A stretch of 64,000 nucleotides of DNA from Aliamphritea hakodatensis (lineage in GTDB: Bacteria; Pseudomonadota; Gammaproteobacteria; Pseudomonadales; Balneatricaceae): NCBI RefSeq assembly GCF_024347195.1, contig NZ_AP025281.1:1488001-1552000 (forward strand), written 5' to 3'. The position numbers and the translations under genes are program-made. The notes beneath the pieces were generated by a model that was not told where the DNA came from, did not search any database, and saw only the letters and a list, made by a program, of their open reading frames with translations. Positions 1 through 8,812 of the stretch are shown here, in pieces (positions within the stretch are counted from its first letter, which is position 1; each line of letters opens with the position of its first letter).

Positions 1-2
1 GG

Positions 3-350
3 GCAGCCAAAGCCCGTGAGTTTGCAACCCCGTTCCTGGCGCAGGCGCGTATTGCTGCCGGTATCCGTCCGCTGACCTACACTGAAGCGGCACCGCAACA
101 GCAGGAAGAGCAGAAGAAAGAAAAATCCGCCGAGCAGATTGCCCGGGCTGAAGAAGGCCGCCGTCGCGGTATTCTGATGCAGCTTAAATCAGTGCTGGAG
201 CAGGTCGCGCAGGCTGATGATAAAGCCGCTGCAGCCCGTGACGTGCTGGCCGCTAAAGCCGCTGAAGTTGAAGGCCTGAAGAAAAAAGCGAAGCAAAAGG
301 CCCAGAACGAGCTGGATGTTCTGCAGGAAGAGTTCGCTCAGTATCTGTAA
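3..350 (+). CDS. C-terminal part of an unknown coiled-coil protein (5' end outside the window)
   Basis: An open frame runs from the window edge to a TAA at 348-350, about 115 codons. It continues in the same frame and with the same codon style as the next gene, so it is the 3' end of a real gene. The visible part has a short non-repetitive start followed by a highly charged tail rich in Ala, Lys, Glu and Gln (roughly the last 80 residues), with heptad-like spacing typical of a coiled coil. No catalytic or binding motif is visible, and I do not recognise the family. It lies 22 bases upstream of the sulfurtransferase gene, so the two may be co-transcribed. The start codon and total length cannot be known from this window. 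Confidence 0.7.
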   Translation, partial: AAKAREFATPFLAQARIAAGIRPLTYTEAAPQQQEEQKKEKSAEQIARAEEGRRRGILMQLKSVLEQVAQADDKAAAARDVLAAKAAEVEGLKKKAKQKAQNELDVLQEEFAQYL

Positions 351-372
351 CCCGGAAATGACGGAGTAACCT

Positions 373-1203
373 ATGAATCAGACACTGATCAGCGTCGATG
401 ATCTGAAAACAAAGGTTGAGCGTGGCAGTGCCCTGGTGATCTGGGACTGCCGTTTTAATCTGATGGATGTTAATCAGGGCCGCAAAGCCTATCAGGCAAG
501 CCATATTCCCGGTGCCCTGTATGTGGATCTGAATAAAGATCTTGCCGCTGAGGTTACCGATGAGACCGGCCGGCACCCGTTACCGGCGCTGGATAAGTTT
601 GCCGAGGTATGTGAAGCCACCAGTATCCGGCCGGATGTACAGGTGGTCGTGTATGATGACTGCGGGGGCGCGATGGCTGCCCGTGCCTGGTGGCTGCTGA
701 AAGCAATCGGGGTGCGGGATGTGGCAGTGCTGGACGGTGGTTATCCGGCCTGGCTGGCGGCATCAGCCCCGGTGGTGACAGAGTTTATTATGCCTCAGCC
801 AAGCGCCGTGAGGCTGAACAGCTATGATCATTCAATGATTGCCGGGCGGGAAGAGGTTGCCCGGTTTGCGGCGGACAGCTGCCTGGTGGATGCCAGAACC
901 GCGGAGCGTTATAACGGAGAACAGGAACCGATTGATCCTGTTGCCGGGCATATTCCCGGTGCACTGAACCGGCCGTTACAGGCTAACCTGAGCAGCGATG
1001 GCCGGTTTAAGCCGGCAGATGTGCTGAAGGCTGAGTGGCAGGCTTTGCTAAAAGATATTCCTGCTGAGCAGGTGATACATTACTGTGGTTCCGGTGTTAC
1101 CGCCTGCCATAACCAGCTGGCGATGGAAATTGCCGGGCTGAGTGGCTCCCGGGTGTATCCGGGGTCATGGAGTGAATGGTTAAAATACCATCCGCCGGCC
1201 TGA
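373..1203 (+). CDS. sseA: 3-mercaptopyruvate/thiosulfate sulfurtransferase (tandem rhodanese)
   Basis: A 276-residue two-domain rhodanese, the usual length for SseA-type enzymes. The N-terminal domain (about 1-140) has the structural rhodanese fold with a degenerate active site around YDDCGG. The C-terminal domain (about 155-276) carries the active loop CGSGVTA, with the catalytic cysteine at about residue 238. That loop is the signature of mercaptopyruvate sulfurtransferases; thiosulfate rhodaneses usually have CRxG. The enzyme would move sulfur from 3-mercaptopyruvate to a thiol or cyanide acceptor, in cytoplasm or periplasm; no signal peptide is visible. The ATG at 373 follows a GGAG sequence at 362-365. 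It forms a short run with the upstream unknown gene and the DyP peroxidase downstream. The exact donor preference is inferred from the loop only. Confidence 0.88.
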   Translation: MNQTLISVDDLKTKVERGSALVIWDCRFNLMDVNQGRKAYQASHIPGALYVDLNKDLAAEVTDETGRHPLPALDKFAEVCEATSIRPDVQVVVYDDCGGAMAARAWWLLKAIGVRDVAVLDGGYPAWLAASAPVVTEFIMPQPSAVRLNSYDHSMIAGREEVARFAADSCLVDARTAERYNGEQEPIDPVAGHIPGALNRPLQANLSSDGRFKPADVLKAEWQALLKDIPAEQVIHYCGSGVTACHNQLAMEIAGLSGSRVYPGSWSEWLKYHPPA

Positions 1204-1274
1204 ATATTCAGAATGTCAGAAAGATAGCTGCCGGCACGCCAAATCAGGCCGGTAAAGCAGAAAAGGAGTGAGGT

Positions 1275-2231
1275 ATGACTGAAATACGTGCTGCACAGGC
1301 CCTCTGTCAGTCCGGTGTCATTGCTGAAGCAAACAGTGATGCGTTGTTTATTACGTATGATTTATCCCCGCAAGCGGATGTCTCCCGTCTGAAGCATTTG
1401 CTGGCGCAGGTGCCGGTGCTGACCCGGGCGATGGAAGATGCTTCATCCCAGTCCGGAGCCAGCGCTGAATTGCATGTTACCCTTGCTGTCGGCGAGCAGG
1501 TCTGGGAGCGGTTTGATGGGGCTCAGCGTCCTGCTGAACTGTTGCCTTTTCCTCAGCAACAGCGGGATCAGCTGTCTGCGCCGGCGACACCGGCGGATGT
1601 GCTGCTGCATATTCGCAGTAACCGTCATGATATCAACCATGAAATGGCATCCCGGTTGCACGCCTTGCTTGCCGGGCACCTGGTGCTGGTGGAGCAGATT
1701 CACGGCTTCCGCTATCTGGACAGCCGGGACATGACCGGTTTTGTTGACGGCACGGAGAACCCTCAGGGGGATGACCGGGCTGCGGTTGCGGTGATTGCTG
1801 ACGGGCCGTTTGCCGGTGGCAGTTATATTCACCTGCAACGTTACGAGCATGATCTGCAGCGCTGGAACCAGCTGGCGGTTAAGCAGCAGGAAGATATTAT
1901 CGGCCGTACCAAAACAGAAAATGTGGAATATGCCGGCGCAGATAAAGCCAGCTTTGCCCATACCAAGCGGACATCCCTGAAAGATGCTCAGGGTAAATCT
2001 GTTGAAATCCTGCGGCACAGTATGCCTTATGGTGATCTGACCAAACGGGGTTTGCTGTTTGCGTCTTTCGGTGCTTCGGCGGTGCCTTTTACCCGGATGC
2101 TGGAAAGTATGTTTCACGGTGAAGAACAGGGCGGTGCTTACGACAAACTGCTGGACTATACTGTGGCGGTGACGGGGCAGTCATTCTTCGCACCGGGGCT
2201 GGCAATGCTGGAAAGCTGGAACGACGCCTGA
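1275..2231 (+). CDS. yfeX: DyP-type heme peroxidase (YfeX-like)
   Basis: A 318-residue protein with the family hallmarks of cytosolic dye-decolourising peroxidases: the distal-side GxxDG motif in GFVDGTENP (about residues 152-160), the GGSY strand, and the proximal region RHSMPYG, where the His is the expected heme ligand. Length matches E. coli YfeX (about 300), and there is no Tat signal, so it is the cytoplasmic YfeX branch and not EfeB. It uses H2O2 to oxidise organic substrates or porphyrinogens; the physiological substrate is unsettled in the family. AAGGAGTGAGGT precedes the ATG. A strong bidirectional terminator follows within 20 bases. It is 71 bases downstream of the sulfurtransferase gene and could be co-transcribed with it. 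Confidence 0.88.
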   Translation: MTEIRAAQALCQSGVIAEANSDALFITYDLSPQADVSRLKHLLAQVPVLTRAMEDASSQSGASAELHVTLAVGEQVWERFDGAQRPAELLPFPQQQRDQLSAPATPADVLLHIRSNRHDINHEMASRLHALLAGHLVLVEQIHGFRYLDSRDMTGFVDGTENPQGDDRAAVAVIADGPFAGGSYIHLQRYEHDLQRWNQLAVKQQEDIIGRTKTENVEYAGADKASFAHTKRTSLKDAQGKSVEILRHSMPYGDLTKRGLLFASFGASAVPFTRMLESMFHGEEQGGAYDKLLDYTVAVTGQSFFAPGLAMLESWNDA

Positions 2232-2249
2232 AACAAATCGGTTCAGAGT

Positions 2250-2283
2250 TAAAAAATACCTGCATTGCGCAGGTATTTTTTTG
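2250..2283. terminator. Bidirectional rho-independent terminator
   Basis: An A-run, then a hairpin with arms aaatacctgc and gcaggtattt around a short loop, then a T-run. It sits between the convergent peroxidase and diguanylate cyclase genes and can serve both. Confidence 0.85.
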
Positions 2284-2302
2284 TCCTGAAAATGGTGGCC
2301 GG

Positions 2303-3289
2303 TCAGGCTGAGCGGTGCAGCTTATTGGCCTGTTTATTTTCGTACATGTGTTTATCTGCTTTATCGATCATTATTTCCATTGAGGTTTCATCAACCTCTG
2401 TGGCAAAGCAATAGCCGTGGCTGAGGCTGTTCATACGGAAGGCGGGGTTTTGTTTTAACTGCTCGCTGAACTGATGTTCGATCCGCTGGCAAAATGTCTG
2501 AATCTGTTGCTCGTTATCTGTCAGCATCATGACCAGAAATTCGTCACCGCCTACCCGGGCAATAATGTCGCTGTCCCGGCAGTTTTCTTGCAGTGTTTTT
2601 GCCAGACCCGTGATACAGGCGTCCCCTGCCTGATGCCCTTCGGTGTCATTGAGCTGTTTCATATTATCGATGTCGATATACACCATGCCGATATGCTGGC
2701 CAAAGCGTCGGGCGTCTTTGAAGCGCTGTTCCCCCAGCAGGTTCAGGCCTCTGCGGTTATGCACCTGGGTTAACTCGTCAGTAATGGCCAGTGCCTTGAT
2801 TTCTTCGTAGCTGATCAGCATATGCAGGTCGGCATTGATCAGATTACGGAACTGTTCGAGTATTTTCAGCTGGGTGTCGGAATAGTCGGAAAGCTTTTTG
2901 TCGATGACACAGATGGTGCCGAACAGTGAGCCGTCAGGCCAGGTGATGGGCATGCCGAAGTATGAGCGCACAGGGCCTTCTGCCACGGGAGGTGCATCTT
3001 TCCATTCGCTGTTGCACGGTGCATTTTCAACATAAAGCCCTTCGCCGGTTTCAACGATTCGTCGACAGAAGCTTTTCATATCCCATGGCCAGCTGGAGTT
3101 ACGTTGCAGAAAGTTGTCTTCATTCAGGCTGGCAACGACTGCATTAAATTCCTGCTGGCGGAACTGGACGATGGTGCCACAGGCTGAGCCAAACAACTCG
3201 GCCATCAGATCGACGGTGGTCTGCCATTTATCCAGATCAAGGTTAGGGTGTGGATGGCGGGAAAGGCAAGCTTGGGTATCTATCATCAT
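2303..3289 (-). CDS. GAF-GGDEF diguanylate cyclase
   Basis: A 328-residue soluble protein. Residues about 20-160 look like a GAF sensor domain (the FGMPI...DGSLFGTICVID pattern is typical). Residues about 163-325 are a GGDEF domain with an intact GGDEF signature at 247-251, so it should make cyclic di-GMP from two GTP. An RDSD sequence at 238-241, exactly five residues before GGDEF, is a canonical RxxD inhibitory site for product feedback. There is no EAL domain and no transmembrane segment, so the signal is probably cytoplasmic; the GAF ligand is unknown. Two ATG codons are adjacent at the start (3287-3289 and 3284-3286); either could be used. It is a single-gene unit facing the peroxidase gene. 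Confidence 0.9.
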   Translation of the reverse strand: MMIDTQACLSRHPHPNLDLDKWQTTVDLMAELFGSACGTIVQFRQQEFNAVVASLNEDNFLQRNSSWPWDMKSFCRRIVETGEGLYVENAPCNSEWKDAPPVAEGPVRSYFGMPITWPDGSLFGTICVIDKKLSDYSDTQLKILEQFRNLINADLHMLISYEEIKALAITDELTQVHNRRGLNLLGEQRFKDARRFGQHIGMVYIDIDNMKQLNDTEGHQAGDACITGLAKTLQENCRDSDIIARVGGDEFLVMMLTDNEQQIQTFCQRIEHQFSEQLKQNPAFRMNSLSHGYCFATEVDETSMEIMIDKADKHMYENKQANKLHRSA

Positions 3290-3530
3290 CGTAACCTGTC
3301 AGGGTGCTGATTTTGCTGCCACAAAGGCACTCAAGCAGAATCAGTGTTCGTCAGGTCACCTGGTTAAGCGTACTGAAACCAGATAATGCAGTATGTGTGC
3401 GACCTGATTCCTTAGTCTTAATCAAATGTTGGTATGATTAATTGCCAGTATGGTTTTAACCCTGAGAAATCGCAACCGGATTTGTTTGAAAATGCAGGCA
3501 TGATTCTCCATTTTGTGGAGACTGCCGGGA

Positions 3531-3560
3531 AGTAAAAACAGACCTGCTGAGCAGGTCTGT
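3531..3560 (-). terminator. Rho-independent terminator of cysK
   Basis: A perfect inverted repeat (acagacctgc / gcaggtctgt) at 3538-3560, followed on the minus strand by a short T-run, lies just after the cysK stop codon. Confidence 0.85.
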
Positions 3561-3574
3561 CAGAGGAGGGGGTG

Positions 3575-4543
3575 TTACTGTACGTTTTCGTTATCGCTGA
3601 ACATGCCTTCAAACAGCGCGGTAGACAGGTAACGCTCGCCGGAGTCCGGCAGGATCACGACAATGTTTTTACCTTGGTTGTCCGGCTTCTCTGCCTGCTT
3701 AACGGCTGCAGCCAGTGCTGCACCACAGGAGATACCTGCCAGAATACCTTCTTTAACCATCAGTTGGCGGGCCATTTCAATGGCTTCTTCATTGCTTACC
3801 TGTGCGACTTCGTCCACCAGAGACAGGTCCAGATTCTTCGGTACGAAACCGGCGCCGATGCCCTGGATTTTGTGTGGAGCAGGCTGCAACTCTTCGTTGT
3901 TCAGGGTTTGGCTGATAATCGGAGAGTCAGTCGGCTCAACTGCGACTGAATGAATTGCTTTACCTTCAGTCTGTTTAATATAGCGGGACGTGCCGCTGAT
4001 AGTGCCGCCGGTACCCACGCCTGCGACCAGAACATCAATTTGCCCCTCTGTGTCGCGCCAGATTTCAGGGCCAGTGGTTTTTTCGTGGATTTCAGGGTTC
4101 GCAGGGTTTTCAAACTGTTGCAGCATCAGGTAGCTGTCAGCGTTTTCGGCAACCAGTTCTTCCGCTTTGGCAATCGCGCCTTTCATGCCTTTCGCCGGTT
4201 CGGTCAGAACGATTTCAGCCCCCAGTGCTTTCATCAGCTTGCGGCGTTCTATGCTCATGGAAGATGGCATGGTCAGCACCAGTTTGTAGCCACGGGATGC
4301 GGCCACGAAAGCCAGCGCAATACCCGTGTTACCACTGGTAGGCTCGATCAGGGTCATGCCCGGCTTAAGACGTCCGTCCTGCTCAGCGGCCCAAACCATG
4401 TTGGCACCGATCCGGCATTTTACTGAACCGGCAGGGTTACGGCTTTCAATTTTGGCGTAGATATTAGCCTGCGGTGCGATTTTGCCAAGGCGTACTAACG
4501 GAGTGTTACCGATCGATAGGGAATTATCACTGAAGCTGTTCAT
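3575..4543 (-). CDS. cysK: Cysteine synthase A (O-acetylserine sulfhydrylase)
   Basis: A 322-residue fold-type II PLP enzyme that makes L-cysteine from O-acetylserine and sulfide. The PLP lysine is K42 in the SVKCRIGANM motif, which matches the E. coli CysK subtype and not CysM. TSGNTG at about 69-74 binds the substrate carboxylate, and GTGGTISG binds the PLP phosphate. Length equals E. coli CysK (323). The gene is monocistronic, with its own terminator downstream. The upstream gap contains two ATAACT direct repeats 9 bases apart (4583-4588 and 4592-4597) that could belong to a CysB-type activator site; this is a weak inference. Other sulfur genes in the window (cysI, cysG, sseA) are not adjacent. 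Confidence 0.95.
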   Translation of the reverse strand: MNSFSDNSLSIGNTPLVRLGKIAPQANIYAKIESRNPAGSVKCRIGANMVWAAEQDGRLKPGMTLIEPTSGNTGIALAFVAASRGYKLVLTMPSSMSIERRKLMKALGAEIVLTEPAKGMKGAIAKAEELVAENADSYLMLQQFENPANPEIHEKTTGPEIWRDTEGQIDVLVAGVGTGGTISGTSRYIKQTEGKAIHSVAVEPTDSPIISQTLNNEELQPAPHKIQGIGAGFVPKNLDLSLVDEVAQVSNEEAIEMARQLMVKEGILAGISCGAALAAAVKQAEKPDNQGKNIVVILPDSGERYLSTALFEGMFSDNENVQ

Positions 4544-4714
4544 GGGGATATCCTGATCTCACTAAAATAAGTAATAAGAGAAATAACTTCTATAACTTTT
4601 CGATTTAAGCGCAGCGCAATAACGAACGCAAGACAAATATCGATGTATTACTTAGTCCGCCTGAAATAAAATTGGTTTTATCGGTTTTATTCTGATTTTC
4701 CGGTGAGGATAGCA

Positions 4715-5188
4715 ATGCGGTTGTTTATGAAACTTATAGCGCCCCTGTTGGGTTGGTTGGCTTTTGCAGCATTTCGCAGCTCGCTGCTGAAATCGTCCAG
4801 AGCAAAGCATCAGCTGGTTATGAAGCTGTTCCGTAAGGCGGCGGATAATGGCAGTACCAAAGCGTTGTCAGTTTACGGGCACCTGTTGCATTACCGGGGG
4901 GAAGATGAGAGCAACCGGATTCAGGGGGCGATTTATCTTCGCCGTGCGGCGGAACAGGGGGATGCTAAAGCTGCGTATCAGGTTGCCCGCTTATTCGAAC
5001 AGGGTTACCCGGTTATCGGTGAAGATGCCGATAAGGCACTGCAGTTTTACCGTCAGGCCGGTGAAAAGGGGCATGTTCTGGCCATTAAACGTCTGATCGA
5101 GGTATATGAATCAGGCGGTTTACACCAGCTGGCGGATTCAGGCCAGCTGGCGTTTTGGAAGGCGCAACAGGTGCGTTTTGGCGGTTAA
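4715..5188 (+). CDS. Sel1-like repeat protein
   Basis: A protein of about 157 residues. A hydrophobic N-terminal stretch (residues about 4-20, containing LIAPLLGWLAFAAF) could be a membrane anchor or uncleaved signal. It is followed by two or more Sel1-type helical repeats: the pattern A.YL.RAAEQGDAKAAYQVARLFEQG, then D..KALQFYRQAGEKGHVLAIKRL. Sel1 repeats are protein-interaction scaffolds; the partner is unknown. A GTG at 4703 is in frame, but the ATG at 4715 has GAGGAT at a proper distance, so I prefer 4715. Its last four bases overlap the end of the convergent DUF4139 gene. No terminator is visible. Confidence 0.75.
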   Translation: MRLFMKLIAPLLGWLAFAAFRSSLLKSSRAKHQLVMKLFRKAADNGSTKALSVYGHLLHYRGEDESNRIQGAIYLRRAAEQGDAKAAYQVARLFEQGYPVIGEDADKALQFYRQAGEKGHVLAIKRLIEVYESGGLHQLADSGQLAFWKAQQVRFGG

Positions 5189-6585
5189 GGTTGCAGCAGC
5201 TGTACGCTGAAACTGACCTTGGTTACGCCGTTGCCGGGAACATCGACAATCCACTGAGCCTGACCTGCCGCTGATTTGGTATAGGTGTGGCTACTGTCTT
5301 CAATTTTCCAGTCCTGTGAGAAATCCGCATTCAGTGTCACTTTAGTGGCGGTGCTCCGGCTGTTACGGACTTCCAGTGTCTGGCGCATTTTGTGCCCGTT
5401 ATACACCTTTTCGAAGTCAGTCTGCTGGCGCTTAATACTCAGGTCAAAGGCTTTGCCGATTGGCAGGCGGACGGTTTCCCCGGCGGCGGTATGTTCCACC
5501 CGGGCGCTGCCAATGAATTGCAGCCGGTTGTCATTATCCGGGCTGAATACCCGGGCATTACCGGCCGGCAGGGGAAAGCCCAGATTGCTGTCGGCAGTAT
5601 TTTGGAAGCTCAGTTCAATGGCCGGTTTTTCCCGGTATTCATTGTGGTCGAGCCCCGGATACACGGGGAACCGGTACCGGTAGGTTTTTTCGGTGTTTAC
5701 CCGGTCAGAGCTGATCAGGTTAACCTGCTTGGTCTGGCCGGTTTTGAGGCTGGTGGTGCGGGGCAGCTTATAGAGCTGGTAATCCTGTAACTGTTGCGGC
5801 TGGCCGCTTTCCATACCGTCGGCCATCGCCATGGCCATCATGCCCCGTTCCTGTTTGTAACGCAGGTTTTCCGGTGGCTGGTTAACCTGTCCGGCCATTA
5901 ACAGAATGTTGCTGTCGTTGAAGTCGACCCCTGTCTGATTGTTGAGTGTTGCAAGTCCGTCGAGGCTGAGCCGGTTGCCCTGCTGATTCAGGGTCATGGC
6001 ATAATCCATCTGCCAACTGAGGCCACGGGTCAGATAGGTCAGTATGGCTTCGCGGTTGGCTTTACTGCCGCCGGTGGTGATTTCCAGACTGGGTTTGGAC
6101 TGCATACCTGCGGGCAGGGCCGGAAAGATAAACCGCCAGCCATTGCTGTTTACCGGGATACTTTCGATACTGCCGTCACGCTCAACAGTCGCCAGTTGTC
6201 CGTCGTTGCTGAGCAGGCGGGCAGAAACACGGGTTTCCTGCCCGGTTGCCGGATTTGTCCGGGCCAGCTGCAGGTTTTTGCCTATATAGTGCTGTAACAG
6301 TGCCTGTGTGCTGATGAGGTTGGTGTTGAGATTTTGTTCCAGTACTTCGCCGGCATTTTCAAAACGCAGGGTTTCACTCATCATCTGATGGCTGACATCC
6401 TGCACGGATATACTCTCGCCGGCAGGAATAGCCGGTAACTGCCGGGTGTCTCTGACCAGCCCAAGATTGTCGTTGTACAGTGTCACTGTGAGTGATTTTT
6501 GCTGGCTGGCATCAATACTGATTCCGGCGGCGAGCGTCAGCGCCGGGGTGAGTAAAGTGACGACACCGGTAACAAACCTGTGCAT
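5185..6585 (-). CDS. Secreted DUF4139 domain protein
   Basis: A 466-residue protein with a clear signal peptide (about 1-20, ending LTLAA) and then a beta-rich body typical of DUF4139/DUF4140 proteins: an N-terminal region LTVTLYNDNLGLVRDTR, a central YLTRGLSWQMDYAMTL segment and a C-terminal immunoglobulin-like part. The biochemical role of this family in bacteria is not established. The start at 6585 lies four bases after the stop of the upstream kinase/FGE-like gene. The ribosome-binding sequence GAGGA overlaps that gene's end, so the two are translationally coupled and probably work together. I infer a periplasmic or envelope-associated location. Confidence 0.8.
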   Translation of the reverse strand: MHRFVTGVVTLLTPALTLAAGISIDASQQKSLTVTLYNDNLGLVRDTRQLPAIPAGESISVQDVSHQMMSETLRFENAGEVLEQNLNTNLISTQALLQHYIGKNLQLARTNPATGQETRVSARLLSNDGQLATVERDGSIESIPVNSNGWRFIFPALPAGMQSKPSLEITTGGSKANREAILTYLTRGLSWQMDYAMTLNQQGNRLSLDGLATLNNQTGVDFNDSNILLMAGQVNQPPENLRYKQERGMMAMAMADGMESGQPQQLQDYQLYKLPRTTSLKTGQTKQVNLISSDRVNTEKTYRYRFPVYPGLDHNEYREKPAIELSFQNTADSNLGFPLPAGNARVFSPDNDNRLQFIGSARVEHTAAGETVRLPIGKAFDLSIKRQQTDFEKVYNGHKMRQTLEVRNSRSTATKVTLNADFSQDWKIEDSSHTYTKSAAGQAQWIVDVPGNGVTKVSFSVQLLQP

Positions 6586-6589
6586 GATA

Positions 6590-8644
6590 TTATTCCTCGT
6601 TAAGCGTTGATACGTCCGGTGTATCTTCCGGTAAATTCAGAGCGACCCGGAAGCCCCAGGTATTTTTGCTGGCATTGGCCGGGTGGCGGTAACGGCTGGA
6701 AGAACGGATAACCCGGCCGATATCAAACCAGGAACCGCCCCGCATGACGCGAAACTCACAGCTGCCATCCTGGCGGGCATCGCCGTTTACCGGCGCACCG
6801 ATATAGGAATCCTGATAGCAGTCTTCCACCCATTCGTCGACATTACCGCTCATGTCATGAATTCCCCATGAATTTGCGGGGAAACTTCCCACCGGAGCAG
6901 TTTGTTTGCCGTCCCAGGGACTGCCGCACTCGCCACAGACTGCCCGTTCCGGTTCCAGTTTTTCACCCCACCAGTAGTTGCTGTCTGAGCCTGCCCGGGC
7001 AACGTATTCCCATTCAGCTTCAGTCGGCAGGCGGTAGGGCTGTCCGGTGATGTCTGCCAGCCAGCGGGTGTAGGCTTTGGCCTGTTGCCAGGTAACATTG
7101 ACCACTGGCCGGTTGCCCCGCCCCCAGCCGTTGTCGTCCGGCAGCGGCTGGCCGGTGGCCAGGGCGTAGTGGTCATAGTCGCTGAAGGTGATTTCATTGC
7201 GGGCCAGCGCAAATTTATAGCCAATATTGACTTCGTGGCTGGGCAGTTCGTTATCATCGCCGATCAGCTGCTGGTCGCCCATCATGAAGCGTCCCCGGGG
7301 GATGATTACCATCTGCGGGCCTTTAAAACCGCCGGTAAGCTGATCAGTAAACAGTGTTTTGGCATCCGCGTCGGGGTATTTGGCTTTGAGCAACCGGGCT
7401 TCCAGCGTGGCTACTTCATCGGTACGGGCTGTCAGGCTGTTTTTGAGAGCGTCGATTTGCGTCTGGTAATCGTTGCTGGCGGATTGCTGTTCGGTTGCCT
7501 GTTGTTCTAACTGACTCCGCAGGCTTTCGATTTCCGCCAGGCTGGTTGCCAGTGCGTTGTTTGTACGCATTTGCTGCAACATCAGAATGGCGGCGGTCGC
7601 GATTGCACCAACCAGCATACCGGCAGTGAAAATCCCTAAGCCGAATATCTGTGGGCGGCTGGGGCGCCAGGCTGTCAGTCCGGAAAGTCTGGCGCCCAAG
7701 CCGGACTTGCCTGCTGTACGTTCGGACTGTGCCTCATCAGACAGAGTGTTGTTAGCGGTATCCGGGCCTTTGATGTCGGGCAGCGGTGCTTCATTTTCTT
7801 CCTGCAGAATACTCTGAATAAGCTGGGAGGCCGTCGCCGGGCGTTCATCCGGGTCGGTGGAAAACGCGCTTTGCAATGATTGCCACTGGGTGGCGGTCAG
7901 CATTTTCAGAGGTTTCAGTTCAATGCGTACCCGGCTGGCTTCATCATCCTGCGCCCGGAACGGTGCTTTACCGCTCAGTAGCTGATAGATGATGGCGGCA
8001 TAGGCGTAGATATCGGCTTTTGGGGTAAGCGGTTCCGGATGGAAGCATTCCGGTGCCCGGTAGGCCAGATAACCGGCGGGTTCTTTGAGCTGTTCACTGA
8101 TGCACTCAAGGCTGTCAGCGAGGTTATAGCCGGTTAACCGGACGCCTCCCTGACGGTTGACGAAGACCATGTCCGGGCTAAGGCTGCGGTGGGGGCTGGC
8201 CAGTTTTGCATGAATGCTGTCCAGTGCCAGTGCCAGTTGAATCAGCAAACCTTCTTTCTGTGCGCGGCTGAGCTTTTTATGGGCACCGCTGTTCAGCAGT
8301 TGGGCAAGAGTCAGGCCATCCAGCCGTTCTGTGGCAATTAAAACCAGCCCGCCACGGTGTTTAAAGATACCGTAATGATCTGCCAGATACTGATGTTTAA
8401 GGCGTTTGCTGAGGCTAACCTGCTTTTTGATGTGTTCGATGAAGCCGCTGTGCCGGCTGAAGGCAGGGTTGATAATATGCAGGCTGACCAGCGCGCCGGT
8501 ACTGGTGGAAAGGTCTTCGGCCTGCCAGAGCTGGCCAAGTACAGTGGGTTTAAGTGCGGTCAGCAGTTTATACGGATGGTGATCCGGGCCGATAATCTGT
8601 TCGGCTTTCAGTCCGTTATAAAGGGCTTGCTGAGAATCCACCAT
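6590..8644 (-). CDS. Membrane pseudokinase fused to a degenerate formylglycine-generating-enzyme-like domain
   Basis: A 684-residue protein. Residues about 24-285 have a Ser/Thr kinase fold, recognisable from the YRAPE segment (195-199), DIYAYAAIIYQLLSGKAPF (211-229) and DERPATA near the C-lobe. The catalytic residues are lost: the VAIK lysine region reads VSLHII, HRDLKPxN reads HRSLSPDMV (152-160), and DFG is replaced near TGYNLA. It is therefore likely a pseudokinase. A transmembrane helix spans about 333-357, a coiled coil 360-422, and an FGE/SUMF1-like domain 442-675 (MVIIPRGRFMMGD..., RGGSWFD at 635-641, WGFRVAL). The paired cysteines that bind copper in true FGE, shortly after RGGS, are absent, so it probably binds rather than converts cysteine. 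The topology suggests a cytoplasmic kinase-like part and a periplasmic FGE-like part. It is coupled to the downstream DUF4139 gene. No classical substrate sulfatase is nearby. Confidence 0.85.
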   Translation of the reverse strand: MVDSQQALYNGLKAEQIIGPDHHPYKLLTALKPTVLGQLWQAEDLSTSTGALVSLHIINPAFSRHSGFIEHIKKQVSLSKRLKHQYLADHYGIFKHRGGLVLIATERLDGLTLAQLLNSGAHKKLSRAQKEGLLIQLALALDSIHAKLASPHRSLSPDMVFVNRQGGVRLTGYNLADSLECISEQLKEPAGYLAYRAPECFHPEPLTPKADIYAYAAIIYQLLSGKAPFRAQDDEASRVRIELKPLKMLTATQWQSLQSAFSTDPDERPATASQLIQSILQEENEAPLPDIKGPDTANNTLSDEAQSERTAGKSGLGARLSGLTAWRPSRPQIFGLGIFTAGMLVGAIATAAILMLQQMRTNNALATSLAEIESLRSQLEQQATEQQSASNDYQTQIDALKNSLTARTDEVATLEARLLKAKYPDADAKTLFTDQLTGGFKGPQMVIIPRGRFMMGDQQLIGDDNELPSHEVNIGYKFALARNEITFSDYDHYALATGQPLPDDNGWGRGNRPVVNVTWQQAKAYTRWLADITGQPYRLPTEAEWEYVARAGSDSNYWWGEKLEPERAVCGECGSPWDGKQTAPVGSFPANSWGIHDMSGNVDEWVEDCYQDSYIGAPVNGDARQDGSCEFRVMRGGSWFDIGRVIRSSSRYRHPANASKNTWGFRVALNLPEDTPDVSTLNEE

Positions 8645-8812
8645 ACATTACCGGCCTAATCCCTGATGAGTTATCAGCCCATAATAGATCATGCGTAAAG
8701 TATAGTGAAGCAGCCCGGGGGGATAGGGCAAAAAAGCGGGAAAAGGTTTGTATAACAGCCTGTTACCTGCCGGCGTGAAAGCTGGTTGGCGGAGGTAGCA
8801 GGCTGGATGAGA

